Assembly (NCBI RefSeq): GCF_023715885.1
Contig: NZ_JAMBOY010000004.1
Span: 310,001 to 374,000 of the forward strand
Direction of reading: 5' to 3'
Length of the DNA: 64,000 nucleotides
Origin: Microbacterium hydrocarbonoxydans
GTDB lineage: Bacteria > Actinomycetota > Actinomycetes > Actinomycetales > Microbacteriaceae
In this document: positions 1 through 9,939 of the stretch, one piece after another
How positions within the stretch are numbered: position 1 is the stretch's first letter
Layout: every line of letters begins with the position of its first letter
The notes under the pieces: generated by a model
The model's database searches: none
Told to the model about the DNA's origin: nothing
What the model saw: the letters and a program-made list of their open reading frames with translations, nothing else
Position numbers and translations under genes: made by a program

Positions 1-399
1 CTCACGCTCCTCGTCGGGCTCGGCGTGATCGAAGCCGAGCAGGTGCAGCAGGCCGTGAGTGGTGAGCAGGATCAGCTCGTCCATCAGCGAGTGGCCGGCG
101 GCCTGCGCCTGCGTCTCGGCGACCTGCGGGCACAGCACGATGTCGCCCAGCAGGCCAGGCGCCGTCGGTCGATCCTCGGTGCCGGGGCGCAGCTCGTCCA
201 TCGGGAAGCTGAGCACGTCGGTCGGACCCGGCTCGTCCATCCACTGCACGTGAAGTGCCTCCATGGCGCCCTCGTCGACGAGGACGATGGCGACCTCGGC
301 GTCGGGGCTGACGTGCAGCTGCGCGAGGTTGTGGTCGGTGAGGCGCTGCAGCACCGTTTCGTCGACGTCGATCGCCGACTCGTTGTTGATCTCGATCAT
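1..399 (-). CDS. ybeY: Endoribonuclease YbeY (partial, C-terminus off the left edge)
   Basis: YbeY is a zinc-dependent single-strand endoribonuclease for 16S rRNA 3' maturation and 70S quality control. The visible 133 residues start MIEINNES and end in the family signature [11 protein letters not shown], the HxxxHxxxxxH zinc site. The conserved block PTDVLSFP lies mid-protein. Only the last residues are missing. The ATG at 399 is the first in-frame start; phoH ends 37 bp upstream, giving the usual phoH-ybeY order and probably one transcript. Confidence 0.95.
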   Translation of the reverse strand, partial: MIEINNESAIDVDETVLQRLTDHNLAQLHVSPDAEVAIVLVDEGAMEALHVQWMDEPGPTDVLSFPMDELRPGTEDRPTAPGLLGDIVLCPQVAETQAQAAGHSLMDELILLTTHGLLHLLGFDHAEPDEERE

Positions 400-436
400 G
401 CCTCTGCTCGTTTCATCAGGAGCTGTGCTCGTCTCA

Positions 437-1531
437 TCAGGAGAGGCCTCGTTTCGGCATCCGATCACGGGGTCCGGGGCGCTGGGCGCCGCGGCGCTCC
501 GCGCGGTTGGCGAACTCCGCAGCCTGCTCGCGCTCGTGCCGCTGCGCGGTGCGACGCTCGTCGTACTCGCTGTACGCGTCGACGATGCGGCCGACGAGGG
601 AGTGACGCACGACGTCGTCGCTGGTGAGGCGGGCGAAGTGGATGTCGTCGATCCCGTCGAGCACACGCGTGACCAGCCGGAGACCCGAGGCGCCCTGCGG
701 CAGGTCGACCTGGGTGATGTCGCCGGTGACGACTATCCGCGTGCCGAACCCCAGCCGGGTGAGGAACATCTTCATCTGCTCGGGCGTCGTGTTCTGCGCC
801 TCGTCGAGCACCACGAACGAGTCGTTGAGCGTCCGGCCGCGCATGTAGGCGAGCGGCGCGACCTCGATCGTGCCCGTCGCCATGAGACGGGGGACGATCT
901 CCGGGTCCATCATCTCGTTGAGCGCGTCGTACAGCGGGCGCAGATACGGATCGATCTTGTCGGTGAGCGTGCCGGGAAGGAACCCGAGCCGCTCCCCCGC
1001 CTCGACCGCCGGACGCGTCAGGATGATGCGCGTGACCTCCTTGCGCTGCAGCGCCTGGACGGCCTTCGCCATCGCGAGGTAGGTCTTTCCCGTTCCGGCG
1101 GGCCCGATGCCGAAGACGATCGTGTTCTCGTCGATCGCGTCGACGTACTCCTTCTGGCCGAGCGTCTTGGGACGGATGACCTTGCCGCGCGTGGAGAGGA
1201 TCGCCTCGCCCAGCACCTCGCTCGGGCGGGGCCCGCCGTCGGAGCGCAGCATGCGCGCCGAGCTGGAGACGTCGCTGGGCGCGAGGTCGTGCCCAGCCCT
1301 CGTCATGGTCAGCAGCTCGTCGACCAGGCTCTTGGCGCTCGCCACGGCATCCGGAGTGCCCGACAGGGTGATCTCGTTGCCGCGCACGAGCACCTGCACA
1401 TCGCGGTGCTCCCTCTCGAGCATGCGGAGCAGGCGGTCCTGCGGACCGAGCAGCTGCACCATGGCGACGCCGTCGGCGTAGATGCGCTCGGTGACGCTGC
1501 GGTCGGTGGTGTTGTCGTCGTCAGAAGCCAA
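437..1531 (-). CDS. phoH: PhoH family ATPase
   Basis: A PhoH-like P-loop ATPase, usually encoded beside ybeY and thought to act in RNA metabolism. A KH-like N-terminal part ([15 protein letters not shown]) precedes the ATPase domain with Walker [14 protein letters not shown] and Walker [10 protein letters not shown], then [10 protein letters not shown]. The open frame runs on upstream inside the HIT gene, so I start at TTG 1531. It overlaps the HIT stop and has GAGGAG about 9 bp upstream. That gives 364 residues, normal for the family; an internal ATG near 1462 would remove part of the KH-like region. Confidence 0.92.
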   Translation of the reverse strand: MASDDDNTTDRSVTERIYADGVAMVQLLGPQDRLLRMLEREHRDVQVLVRGNEITLSGTPDAVASAKSLVDELLTMTRAGHDLAPSDVSSSARMLRSDGGPRPSEVLGEAILSTRGKVIRPKTLGQKEYVDAIDENTIVFGIGPAGTGKTYLAMAKAVQALQRKEVTRIILTRPAVEAGERLGFLPGTLTDKIDPYLRPLYDALNEMMDPEIVPRLMATGTIEVAPLAYMRGRTLNDSFVVLDEAQNTTPEQMKMFLTRLGFGTRIVVTGDITQVDLPQGASGLRLVTRVLDGIDDIHFARLTSDDVVRHSLVGRIVDAYSEYDERRTAQRHEREQAAEFANRAERRGAQRPGPRDRMPKRGLS

Positions 1532-1868
1532 CGAGCTTGTTCTCCTCGAAGTTGCCGAGCACATGGGCGTGCACGTGGAAGACGGACTGGGCGGCGCTCG
1601 CGCCGTTGTTGAAGATGAGGCGGTATTCGCCGTTGGCGTGCTCGTCGGCGAGCTGCTTCGCGGCGGCGACCATCTCGGCGAGGAGCGTCGGATCGCCGGC
1701 GGCGAGTTCGGTGACGTCGCGGTACTCCTCGGTCTTGGGGATGACGAGGACGTGCAGCGGCGCCTGCGGATCGATGTCGCGGATGGCGAAGACCCGCTCG
1801 GTGTCCAGCAGGATCTCACCCGGGATATCGCCGTTGAGGATGCGCGTGAAGATCGAGGGTTCGGACAT
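1521..1868 (-). CDS. HIT family nucleotide hydrolase
   Basis: Histidine-triad protein of 115 residues, a typical length. It carries the triad near the C-terminus (SVFHVHAHVLG, HxHxH) and the N-terminal IFTRILNGDIPGEIL block. Members hydrolyse phosphoramidates or AMP-conjugates in the cytosol. The 3' end overlaps the TTG start of phoH by 11 bp, so the two are probably translationally coupled. Confidence 0.93.
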   Translation of the reverse strand: MSEPSIFTRILNGDIPGEILLDTERVFAIRDIDPQAPLHVLVIPKTEEYRDVTELAAGDPTLLAEMVAAAKQLADEHANGEYRLIFNNGASAAQSVFHVHAHVLGNFEENKLVGF

Positions 1869-1912
1869 TCTGCCAGTCTACTGACCGGGGCCGACGTGCG
1901 GCCGGACGGGGA

Positions 1913-2641
1913 TCACCAGCGGCCGAGGGCCACCGACAGGACGGCGATCGCCGCGGGTCCGGCGGTGGAGGTGCGGAGCACCGTGTCGCCGAGCAGCGCC
2001 CGCTCGGCGCCCGCGGCTACGAGGGCCGTGATCTCGTCGTCGGAGATGCCGCCCTCGGGTCCGACGACGAGCACGAGGTCGCGCCCGTCGGGCTCCAGCG
2101 CGGAAAGCCGCGTCGAGGCGCTCGGATCGAGCAGCACCACCCGCTGCGTGGCGGCGCGGGCGACGAGATCCCTCGTCGTCACGGGCGACGTGACCTCGGG
2201 CACCCAGGCGCGATGCGCCTGCTTGGCGGCCTCGCGCACGATCGTCGCCCAGCGCTCTCGGCCCTTCGCCGCCTTCGGCCCCTCCCAGCGCGATACGCTG
2301 CGACTCGCCTGCCACGGCACGATCTCGTCGATCCCGAGCTCGCACCCCGCCTGCACGGCGAGTTCATCGCGGTCGCCCTTGGCGAGGGCCTGCACGAGGA
2401 TCAGCCGCGGGCTCGGGGCTTGGCTCACCCGACGCGCGCTCACGCGCACCTCGACCAGCGCCGGGGAGACCTGTTCGGCCTCCCCCGAGAGCCACACTCC
2501 GCGGCCGTCGCCGACCGTCACCTGCTCGCCCACACGCAGTCGCCGGACCACGGCTGCGTGCTTGGCCTCCGCGCCGGTGAGCGCCACGAGGTCGCCGACC
2601 GCGGCATCCGACGATGATTCGACGAGGAAATGGAGTGCCAT
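1913..2641 (-). CDS. rsmE: 16S rRNA m3U1498 methyltransferase RsmE
   Basis: SPOUT-class methyltransferase of 242 residues that methylates U1498 of 16S rRNA using SAM. Visible features are the N-terminal PUA-like part (LTGAEAKHAAVVRRLRVGE) and the SPOUT knot signature VVGPEGGISDDEI followed by LLGDTVLRTSTA. It lies 13 bp after dnaJ in the same direction, the usual actinobacterial order dnaJ-rsmE-HIT. Confidence 0.95.
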   Translation of the reverse strand: MALHFLVESSSDAAVGDLVALTGAEAKHAAVVRRLRVGEQVTVGDGRGVWLSGEAEQVSPALVEVRVSARRVSQAPSPRLILVQALAKGDRDELAVQAGCELGIDEIVPWQASRSVSRWEGPKAAKGRERWATIVREAAKQAHRAWVPEVTSPVTTRDLVARAATQRVVLLDPSASTRLSALEPDGRDLVLVVGPEGGISDDEITALVAAGAERALLGDTVLRTSTAGPAAIAVLSVALGRW

Positions 2642-2654
2642 CGCGTTCCCCGGA

Positions 2655-3770
2655 TCAGTGCGAGCGGAAGCGGTCGCGCAGCTTCGAGAACAGCCCCTGC
2701 TGGAACTGGGCGAGCTGCGGGGCAGGAGCCTTCGTCTTCTTCGCGAAGTCCTCGATGAGCGCGCGCTGGGCCGAGTCGATCTTGGTCGGCGTCAGTACCT
2801 GGACTCCGACCCTCAGGTCTCCGCGCTGGGTGCCGCGCAATGGAGTGATACCCCGACCCTTGATCGTGAGGACATCACCCGACTGCACGCCCGGCCGGAT
2901 CTCGAGGTCGACCTCGCCGTCCAGACCCTTGATGGTCGTCTCGGTACCGAGGATGGCGTCGGTCATCGCGACCTCGAGAGTGGCGAGCAGGTCGTCGCCG
3001 TCCCGGCTGAACGCAGGGTGCGGATTCACCGTCACCTCGACGTACAGATCGCCGTTCGGGCCGCCCGCCTTGCCGACCTCGCCGGAGCCGGGCAGCTGCA
3101 GGCGCAGCCCCGTCTCGACGCCGGCGGGAATGTCGAGCGACACGGTCCGACGCGAACGCACCCGCCCCTGGCCGCCACAGGTGCCGCACGGGTACGGGAT
3201 GGTCGTGCCGTATCCCTCGCACGTGCCGCACGGCTGCGAGGTGACGACGTTGCCGAGCAGGCTGCGCACCTGGCGCTGCACGTGGCCGGTGCCGCCGCAG
3301 ATGTCGCACGTGACGGGCGATGTGCCCTCCTGGCAGCACGACCCCTTGCAGGTCTCGCAGAGCACGGCGGTGTCGACCTCGATGTCCCGGTGGGCGCCGA
3401 ACACGACGTCCCCGAGGTCGAGTGAGACGCGCACGAGCGCGTCCTGACCCCGCTCGCGGCGGGACCGGGGCCGGGCACCGCGTCCGCCGCCCTGCGCTGC
3501 GCCGAAGAACGTCTCGAAGATGTCGCCGAAGCCGCCGAAGCCCCCGAAGTTGCCTGCGGCTCCGTCTCCCCCGCCCATGTCGTAGCGACGACGGGACTCG
3601 TCGTCGCTCAACACGTCGTACGCATGCGTGACGAGCTTGAACTTCTCGGCCGCCTCCTCGCCCGGGTTCACGTCCGGGTGGAGCTGGCGCGCGAGACGCC
3701 GGTACGCCTTCTTGATCTCGTCTGTCGATGCGTCGCGCGAGACGCCGAGTACCTCGTAGTGGTCCGCCAC
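2655..3770 (-). CDS. dnaJ: Molecular chaperone DnaJ (DnaJ2 type)
   Basis: Hsp40 co-chaperone stimulating DnaK. The order is J domain (HYEVLGV, with HPD in [10 protein letters not shown]), Gly/Phe-rich linker ([13 protein letters not shown]), four CxxCxGxG-type zinc repeats between about residues 135 and 200 ([32 protein letters not shown]), and the C-terminal substrate domain. The frame is open through hrcA upstream, so the true start must be internal. GTG 3770 (reads VADHYEVLG) has GAAGGG about 6 bp upstream and gives 371 residues. It follows hrcA and is probably under the CIRCE operator. Confidence 0.95.
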   Translation of the reverse strand: MADHYEVLGVSRDASTDEIKKAYRRLARQLHPDVNPGEEAAEKFKLVTHAYDVLSDDESRRRYDMGGGDGAAGNFGGFGGFGDIFETFFGAAQGGGRGARPRSRRERGQDALVRVSLDLGDVVFGAHRDIEVDTAVLCETCKGSCCQEGTSPVTCDICGGTGHVQRQVRSLLGNVVTSQPCGTCEGYGTTIPYPCGTCGGQGRVRSRRTVSLDIPAGVETGLRLQLPGSGEVGKAGGPNGDLYVEVTVNPHPAFSRDGDDLLATLEVAMTDAILGTETTIKGLDGEVDLEIRPGVQSGDVLTIKGRGITPLRGTQRGDLRVGVQVLTPTKIDSAQRALIEDFAKKTKAPAPQLAQFQQGLFSKLRDRFRSH

Positions 3771-3805
3771 AATGGCCCTTCTGCGTGTTGTCCTGGTCGT
3801 CCGCG

Positions 3806-4837
3806 TCAGCGGGCGGCCTCGTCTTCGTCGAGCAGTCGCGACAGATAGCGGGCGACCGCCCGTGCTGCCGCGAGATTGCTCGGATAGTCCATCCGCGTCG
3901 GTCCCATCACTCCGACGCGTGCGGTGCCGGAGCGCGCCGCGTAGTTGCTCGCGACGATCGACGCCTCGTCGAGGCCGAACGACGCGTTCTCGGTGCCGAT
4001 GCTCGCGGCGAGCCCCTGCGCATCGGCTTCCATCTCGCTCATCAGCCGGATGAGAGTCACCTGCTCCTCGATCGCCTCGAGAAGGGGGTGGATGCTGCCG
4101 CGGAAGTCGTGTTCCCGCCGCGCGAGCGTCGCGGCGCCGGCCATCACGAGCCGCTCCTGCCGGAACGTGCCTAGCTCCTCGACGATCACCGTCGCGAGCG
4201 CGCGGAGCACGGCGTTCTTCGCGTGCTCCTCGGCGTCGAGCAGACTCTGGAGGCGTTCGGCGGCGTCGCTGACCGCGCGCCCGGTCAGGAGCGCCGAGAG
4301 ACGCGCCCGCAGGAGGGCCATGTCGGACTCGTCGACATCGGCGGGGAGCGGCGCGATGCGCTGGGAGACGCCGCCCGCATCCGTCACGAGCACCACGAGG
4401 AGACGGTTGGGAGCGAGGGCGACCAGCTCGATGTGGGTGAGCTGCGCCCGCGCGAAGGACGGGTACTGCGCGAGGGCGACCTGTCCGGTGAGCTGGGTGA
4501 GCACCCGCACCGTGCGCGCCATGAGGTCGTCGAGGTCGGCAGGGTCGGTCAGGAACGACTCGATCGCGGTGCGCTGCGCTCCCGAGAGCGGACGCAGCTG
4601 GGCGAGGTGGTCGACGAAGACGCGGTATCCCTTGTCGGTCGGAACGCGACCGGAGGAGGTGTGCGGCGCCGCGATGAGCTCCTCGTCTTCGAGGAGGGCC
4701 ATGTCGTTGCGGATGGTGGCGGCCGACACGCCGAACGAGTAGCGGTCGACGATCGACCGGCTGCCGACCGGTTCGTGCGTCTCGACGTAGTCCTGCACGA
4801 TGGCGCGGAGCACCTGGAGGCCTCTTTCGCTGACCAT
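3806..4837 (-). CDS. hrcA: Heat-inducible transcription repressor HrcA
   Basis: Repressor that binds CIRCE operators to control chaperone genes. The N-terminal winged helix ([17 protein letters not shown], then GSRSIVDRY and [13 protein letters not shown]) is followed by GAF-like and dimerisation regions, ending with [15 protein letters not shown] choose ATG 4837, with GAGGGGAG 5-6 bp upstream, giving 343 residues; the longer frame would read through the operator. A CIRCE element lies just upstream, which indicates autoregulation of hrcA-dnaJ. Confidence 0.96.
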   Translation of the reverse strand: MVSERGLQVLRAIVQDYVETHEPVGSRSIVDRYSFGVSAATIRNDMALLEDEELIAAPHTSSGRVPTDKGYRVFVDHLAQLRPLSGAQRTAIESFLTDPADLDDLMARTVRVLTQLTGQVALAQYPSFARAQLTHIELVALAPNRLLVVLVTDAGGVSQRIAPLPADVDESDMALLRARLSALLTGRAVSDAAERLQSLLDAEEHAKNAVLRALATVIVEELGTFRQERLVMAGAATLARREHDFRGSIHPLLEAIEEQVTLIRLMSEMEADAQGLAASIGTENASFGLDEASIVASNYAARSGTARVGVMGPTRMDYPSNLAAARAVARYLSRLLDEDEAAR

Positions 4838-4853
4838 CACGACTCCCCTCGTC

Positions 4854-4878
4854 TGGCACTCACCGGTTACGAGTGCCA
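4854..4878. promoter_or_regulatory. CIRCE operator upstream of hrcA
   Basis: A perfect inverted repeat, TGGCACTC, nine bases, GAGTGCCA, matches the CIRCE consensus (arms TTAGCACTC and GAGTGCTAA, 9-bp spacer). It lies 17 bp upstream of the hrcA start. HrcA is expected to bind here and repress hrcA-dnaJ outside heat shock. Confidence 0.93.
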
Positions 4879-4947
4879 ATTCTACTCGCCGCGCGACGAT
4901 ATGCGCTGAACGCACCTACGGGTGATGGGGCGACAGCGGCGAACGGT

Positions 4948-6165
4948 TCAGTCCGTGAGTTCTCGCACGACCGCGTCGGCGAGCAGTCGACCGCGGAGCG
5001 TGAGCTGCACGCGTCCACGCACGGCGGCGGCCGGATCCACCAGGCCATCGGCGATGAGTCCGGCGACACGCGCGCGCTTGTCCGCCTGCAGCTCGTCGAC
5101 GGCGATGCCCTCGCGGATCCGACTGAGGAGCAGGACTCGCTCCAGCATCCGGGACTTCTCGTCGGGCCGCTCTGTGCCCGCCGCTGGCGATTCGGATGCC
5201 GCAAGCCGCTGCGCGTACGCCGCGGGGTGCTTCACGTTCCACCAACGCAGCCCGGCGACGTGACTGTGGGCTCCCGGCCCGAAGCCCCACCAGTCGCTCC
5301 CCCGCCAGTAGGCGAGGTTGTGCCGAGAGCGCTGCTCGGGAGTTCGCGCCCAGTTGCTCACCTCGTACCAGTCGAACCCTGCCTCGGCGAGGCGCCGGTC
5401 GGCGAGCTCGTACATGTCGGCCTGCAGGTCGTCGTCGGGCATCGGGACCTCGCCGCGGCGGATCTGCCGGGCGAGCTTCGTGCCGTCCTCGACGATGAGC
5501 GCATATGCCGAGATGTGATCGGACTCGAGCTCCAGGGCTGCGTCGAGAGAGGTCTGCCAGTCTCGGAGAGCCTCACCCGGAGCGCCGTAGATCAGGTCGA
5601 CGCTCACAGCGAGCCCGGCGTCCTTGGCTGCCGCCACCGCCGTGCGCACGTTCTCGGGTCGGTGAGTGCGGTCGAGAGCGGCGAGCACGTGCGGCACCGC
5701 CGACTGCATCCCGATCGAGAGTCTCGTCACCCCGGCCTCCGCGAGCGTGCGGGCGACCTCCGGGGTGACGGTGTCGGGGTTGGCTTCGACAGTCACCTCG
5801 GCGCCGTCGGCGAGGCCGAAGGCCGAGGTCGCTGCTCCCAGCATCCGCGCCAGGTCTCCGGCGGGAAGAAGGGTCGGCGTCCCTCCGCCGAAGAAGACCG
5901 TGTCCATCGGGCGCAGCGCGCCGGCTTCGGACAGTACACGCTGGGCGAGCGCGATCTCGCCGATCAGCGTCGAGGCGTAGTCCTCCTGCTTGGCACCGCG
6001 CAACTCGGTCGACGTGTAGGTGTTGAAGTCGCAGTACCCGCACCGCACGGTGCAGAACGGGATGTGAAGGTAGGCCGAGAACGGTACGGTCGTGTCGATC
6101 GGCAGGTCGGCGGGAAGGCGTCCGTCAGCGGGGGCGGGATCTCCGAGGGGAAGCGGACCGGCCAT
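4948..6165 (-). CDS. hemW: Radical SAM heme chaperone HemW (coproporphyrinogen III oxidase-like)
   Basis: Radical SAM protein that binds heme and delivers it to respiratory enzymes. The CxxxCxxC cluster motif plus the following Cys is seen as HIPFCTVRCGYCDFNTY. Next come GGGTPTLL, the VEANPDTV block, RLSIGMQS and DLIYGAPGE, then the HemW C-terminal domain ending near VRELTD. ATG 6165 overlaps the TGA of the upstream DUF1990 gene by one base (TGATG), suggesting coupling, and gives 405 residues. The longer upstream frame is shadow coding. Confidence 0.94.
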   Translation of the reverse strand: MAGPLPLGDPAPADGRLPADLPIDTTVPFSAYLHIPFCTVRCGYCDFNTYTSTELRGAKQEDYASTLIGEIALAQRVLSEAGALRPMDTVFFGGGTPTLLPAGDLARMLGAATSAFGLADGAEVTVEANPDTVTPEVARTLAEAGVTRLSIGMQSAVPHVLAALDRTHRPENVRTAVAAAKDAGLAVSVDLIYGAPGEALRDWQTSLDAALELESDHISAYALIVEDGTKLARQIRRGEVPMPDDDLQADMYELADRRLAEAGFDWYEVSNWARTPEQRSRHNLAYWRGSDWWGFGPGAHSHVAGLRWWNVKHPAAYAQRLAASESPAAGTERPDEKSRMLERVLLLSRIREGIAVDELQADKRARVAGLIADGLVDPAAAVRGRVQLTLRGRLLADAVVRELTD

Positions 6166-6815
6166 CAGACGGGGGTCGCGTACAACGGCGAGATGGCCCG
6201 CAGGTAGCGGGCGAACAGCTCGCGACGTCGCCGCTTCACGAGCGCCGGGACCAGGCGGTACAGCAGCGAGTTCGGGGCATCGAACGCGCGGACGGTGAAC
6301 CACACCTCGTCGTCGTCGCGCCACTCGATGTCGAACGACTCCTCGCCGCGGACGACCGATCCGCCGACGGTGCCGAGCACGAAGCCGATGCGGCGCTTCT
6401 CCTCGGTCACGGAGATGACACGGAGTTCGGCGTCGGCGTGCATGTTCGCGACGCGTCCGCGCAGGCGAAGGGTCATGCCAGGACCGACGAAGGGGGTGCC
6501 CTCCGCGTCGAACCGCTGCTCGACCTCGTTCTTGCTGGGGGCGATCGGGGTGCCCTCGGCATCGAAGCTCACGCCGGCGTAGGCAGGGCCGGGAGCGGGG
6601 CGCACGTCCTCCACGCGGAGTCCCGACGCGCGCTGCGCCGTCCACGACAGAAGGGCTTCGCCGGCGGTCTGGAAACGCTCCTCACCGCTGCCGATGCGCC
6701 AGGAGTTCTCGGCGGGGATGCTGCGCTCCGGCGGATACTGCATCAGATCGGGCGCATGGGTCGCACCCACCGCCGCATAGTCGACCGTGTCGTCTCGGAA
6801 AGTCCCGCGCCGCAT
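6165..6815 (-). CDS. DUF1990 family protein
   Basis: A 216-residue protein with the DUF1990 pattern: VDYAAVGATHAPDLM near the N-terminus, a central RIGFVLGTVGGSVVRGEESF strand region, and FDAPNSLLYRLVPALVKRRRRELFARYLRAI at the end (quoted in part as family landmarks). The biochemical role is unknown. It sits between lepA and hemW and overlaps the hemW start by one base. Confidence 0.85.
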   Translation of the reverse strand: MRRGTFRDDTVDYAAVGATHAPDLMQYPPERSIPAENSWRIGSGEERFQTAGEALLSWTAQRASGLRVEDVRPAPGPAYAGVSFDAEGTPIAPSKNEVEQRFDAEGTPFVGPGMTLRLRGRVANMHADAELRVISVTEEKRRIGFVLGTVGGSVVRGEESFDIEWRDDDEVWFTVRAFDAPNSLLYRLVPALVKRRRRELFARYLRAISPLYATPV

Positions 6816-6829
6816 GCCGACCAGCCTAC

Positions 6830-6854
6830 CCGGGTGTCCTGGACGAGCACCCGG
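6830..6854 (-). terminator. Hairpin between lepA and the DUF1990 gene
   Basis: CCGGGTG, 11 bases, CACCCGG forms a 7-bp GC stem just after the lepA stop. There is no clear T-run on the minus strand, so it may be only a weak terminator or attenuator. Confidence 0.35.
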
Positions 6855-6863
6855 AGACCCGAT

Positions 6864-8717
6864 CTACTTCTTGTCCTTGCCTTCGACGTCGCCGGAGAGC
6901 GCGGCGATGAACGCCTCCTGCGGAACCTCCACGCGGCCCACCATCTTCATGCGCTTCTTGCCCTCCTTCTGCTTCTCGAGGAGCTTGCGCTTCCGACTGA
7001 TGTCACCGCCGTAGCACTTCGCGAGCACGTCCTTCCGGAGCGCGCGGATCGTCTCGCGGGCGATGATCCGCGCACCGATTGCGGCCTGGATCGGCACCTC
7101 GAAGTTCTGGCGAGGGATGAGCTTGCGCAGTCGCTCGGTCATGAGGGTGCCGTAGGCATAGGCTTTGTCGCGGTGCACGATCGAGCTGAACGCGTCGACC
7201 TTGTCGCCCTGTAGGAGGATGTCGACCTTCACGAGGTCGGCCTCCTGCTGGCCCGCCGGCTCGTAGTCGAGCGACGCGTAGCCCTGGGTCTTCGACTTCA
7301 GCTGGTCGAAGAAGTCGAAGACGATCTCGCCGAGGGGCATCGTGTACCGCAGCTCGACACGCTCCTCCGAGAAGTACTCCATCCCGAGGAGCGTGCCTCG
7401 GCGCGACTGGCACAGCTCCATCACCGTGCCCACGTAGTCCTTGGGCAGCAGGATGGCGGTGTTCACCATGGGCTCGGACACGGAGCCGATGCGGCCGTCG
7501 GGATACTCGCTGGGGTTCGTGACCGTGACGGTCTCCCCCGTGTCCGACGTCACGACCTCGTAGATCACGCTCGGCGCGGTCGTGATGAGGTCGAGCCCGA
7601 ACTCGCGGGCGAGACGCTCGGTGATGATCTCGAGGTGGAGGAGGCCGAGGAAGCCACAGCGGAATCCGAACCCGAGCGCGACAGACGTCTCCGGCTCGTA
7701 CTGCAAAGACGCGTCCGAGAGCTTCAGCTTGTCGAGCGCCTCGCGGAGTTCGGCGTAGTCGCTGCCGTCGATCGGGTAGATGCCCGAGAACACCATCGGC
7801 TTCGGGTCGGTGTACCCCGAGAGCGGTTCGGATGCCGGCTTCCTGGCGTTCGTGATCGTGTCGCCGACCTTCGACTGGCGCACATCCTTCACGCCCGTGA
7901 TGAGGTAACCCACCTCGCCGACGCCGAGACCCTTGGTGGGAGTGGGCTCTGGGCTCGACACGCCGACCTCGAGCGCCTCATGGTTGGCGCCGGTCGACAT
8001 CATCTGGATGCGCTCGCGCGGCGAGAGGCTGCCGTCGACCATGCGCACGTAGGTGACGACGCCGCGGTAGGCGTCGTAGACGGAGTCGAAGATCATTGCC
8101 CGCGCCGGAGCCTCGGCGTCACCCACGGGCGCGGGGATCTCCTGGACAAGACGGTCGAGCAGCTCCTCGACGCCCACGCCGGTCTTGCCGGAGACGCGCA
8201 GCACGTCCTCGGGCTTGCCGCCGATCAACGCCGCGAGCTCCTTGGCGTACTTCTCGGGGTCGGCGGCCGGCAGGTCGATCTTGTTCAGCACGGGGATGAT
8301 GTGCAGGTCGTTCTCGAGAGCGAGGTACAGGTTGGCGAGCGTCTGAGCCTCGATGCCCTGCGCGGCGTCGACGAGCAGGATCGCGCCCTCGCACGCGGCC
8401 AGCGAGCGCGAGACCTCGTAGGTGAAGTCCACGTGCCCCGGGGTGTCGATCATGTTCAGCGCGAAGGTCTGACCGTCGAGCTCCCACGGCATCCGCACGG
8501 CCTGGCTCTTGATGGTGATACCGCGCTCGCGCTCGATGTCCATGCGGTCGAGGTACTGCGCCCTCATGTCGCGGTCGGAGACGACTCCGGTGATCTGGAG
8601 CATCCGGTCGGCGAGCGTCGACTTGCCGTGGTCGATGTGCGCGATGATGCAGAAGTTGCGGATCTGCGTCGCAGGCGTCGCGGCAGGCTGAAGCGGAGTG
8701 AGGGCGCGTGGTGACAT
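6864..8717 (-). CDS. lepA: Elongation factor 4 (LepA)
   Basis: Ribosomal GTPase (EF4) of 617 residues, full length. G-domain motifs seen are [15 protein letters not shown] (P-loop), DTPGHVDF (G3) and NKIDLP (G4), followed by EF-G-like domains and the LepA-specific C-terminus with [21 protein letters not shown], here ending [10 protein letters not shown]. The ATG at 8717 fits the conserved N-terminal extension before [11 protein letters not shown]. Confidence 0.97.
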   Translation of the reverse strand: MSPRALTPLQPAATPATQIRNFCIIAHIDHGKSTLADRMLQITGVVSDRDMRAQYLDRMDIERERGITIKSQAVRMPWELDGQTFALNMIDTPGHVDFTYEVSRSLAACEGAILLVDAAQGIEAQTLANLYLALENDLHIIPVLNKIDLPAADPEKYAKELAALIGGKPEDVLRVSGKTGVGVEELLDRLVQEIPAPVGDAEAPARAMIFDSVYDAYRGVVTYVRMVDGSLSPRERIQMMSTGANHEALEVGVSSPEPTPTKGLGVGEVGYLITGVKDVRQSKVGDTITNARKPASEPLSGYTDPKPMVFSGIYPIDGSDYAELREALDKLKLSDASLQYEPETSVALGFGFRCGFLGLLHLEIITERLAREFGLDLITTAPSVIYEVVTSDTGETVTVTNPSEYPDGRIGSVSEPMVNTAILLPKDYVGTVMELCQSRRGTLLGMEYFSEERVELRYTMPLGEIVFDFFDQLKSKTQGYASLDYEPAGQQEADLVKVDILLQGDKVDAFSSIVHRDKAYAYGTLMTERLRKLIPRQNFEVPIQAAIGARIIARETIRALRKDVLAKCYGGDISRKRKLLEKQKEGKKRMKMVGRVEVPQEAFIAALSGDVEGKDKK

Positions 8718-8955
8718 GTCCTGACGATTCTACGGTGACCCGCCGTCGATGCTCGATTCGCCGGATCCGGTGATATTCTGCCCAGGTTGCCCGGGAGCCG
8801 ACCCCGAAACCGGATCCCGTGAGCGACGAGACTCCGTCACATTCGAGTGCAGGTGTCGTGTCGCGCAGATCGGCAGATGGTGATTGACTGTCCTCCGGCC
8901 CAGCGTTGCGTCGGCAGATCCCGCGCGCGTCTGTAGAAGAGAAAGAATCAACACC

Positions 8956-9939
8956 TTGATCAAGTATCTCGTGCGCCGCCTGCTGGGCTGGTTGCTGATG
9001 ATCGTCATCGCGACGAACATCACCTACTTCCTCGCGTGGCTGTACCTCGATCCGGAGAACAACTACGTCGGTCGGCGCCCGCCGCTCTCCCCTGAGCAGA
9101 TCGACAACCTCCTTCGGCCCCGCAACCTCAGCGAGTCGGTGCCGCTCATCGAGCGGTGGTGGACCTGGTTCTCCGGCATCATCCTGCGGTGGGACTGGGG
9201 TCTCGGCCCGACCGGCGAGTCGGTCAACGAGCAGGTCGCCTACCGCGTGTGGGTCAGTGCGGAACTGGTGCTCGGCGCCACGATCATCACGACGGTGCTC
9301 GGTATCGCACTCGGCGTCTACACCGCATCCCGCCAGTACAAGCTCGCCGATCGCATCGGCCAGGGCACCAGCATCATCACGATGAACATCCCGACCGTCG
9401 TCGCCGGCTTCGCGCTGGTGCTGCTGGCGATCGCCTTCAACAACGCCGTGGGTACGACCGTGTTCTACGTCACAGGGTCGTCCAGTCCCGGGGTGCAAGG
9501 GTTCTTCCCCGTCCTCATCGACGTGCTGCAGCATCTCACGCTGCCCACGTTGGGCCTCGTCATCACGGGCTACGCGCAGATCCACTTCCTGCAGCGCTCG
9601 CTCCTGCTCGACAACATCAAGGCCGACTACGTGCGCACCGCGCGGGCCAAGGGCCTCACGAAGCAGCAGGCGATCCGCAAGCACGCCCTGCGCACGTCCC
9701 TCATCCCGGTCACGACGCAGGTTGCCTTCACCATCCCCGCCGTGTTCACCGGCGCGGTGCTGACGGAGACGATCTTCAACTGGAACGGAATGGGTCGGTA
9801 CTTCATCACGACCCTCAACAACAACGACATTCACGGCGTCGTCGCGGTCGCGGCCTTCGGCGCCCTGATGACGGCCATCGGCGCGATCCTCGCCGACGTG
9901 ACCGTCGTCGTCCTCGATCCGAGAGTGCGGGTGAGCTGA
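8956..9939 (+). CDS. Peptide ABC transporter permease (OppB-like)
   Basis: Inner-membrane subunit of a family 5 oligopeptide/dipeptide importer, 327 residues. The N-terminus is KYLVRRLLGWLLMIVIATN and several membrane segments follow. The inner-membrane loop EAA-type motif is ADYVRTARAKGLTKQQAIRKHALR. The frame opens earlier, but TTG 8956 (LIKYLVRR) directly precedes the first membrane helix and has a purine-rich AGAAGAGAAAG upstream. It overlaps the next permease by TGATG. Confidence 0.92.
   Translation: MIKYLVRRLLGWLLMIVIATNITYFLAWLYLDPENNYVGRRPPLSPEQIDNLLRPRNLSESVPLIERWWTWFSGIILRWDWGLGPTGESVNEQVAYRVWVSAELVLGATIITTVLGIALGVYTASRQYKLADRIGQGTSIITMNIPTVVAGFALVLLAIAFNNAVGTTVFYVTGSSSPGVQGFFPVLIDVLQHLTLPTLGLVITGYAQIHFLQRSLLLDNIKADYVRTARAKGLTKQQAIRKHALRTSLIPVTTQVAFTIPAVFTGAVLTETIFNWNGMGRYFITTLNNNDIHGVVAVAAFGALMTAIGAILADVTVVVLDPRVRVS

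Noticed and set aside
1482..3425. Long rightward open frame of 647 codons
   Set aside because: High-GC shadow of HIT, rsmE and dnaJ; no domain and no plausible start.
2655..4859. 734-codon open frame covering dnaJ and running on through the hrcA region
   Set aside because: Only the last 371 codons are DnaJ; the rest is an out-of-frame reading of hrcA with Arg/Pro/Gly-rich sequence.
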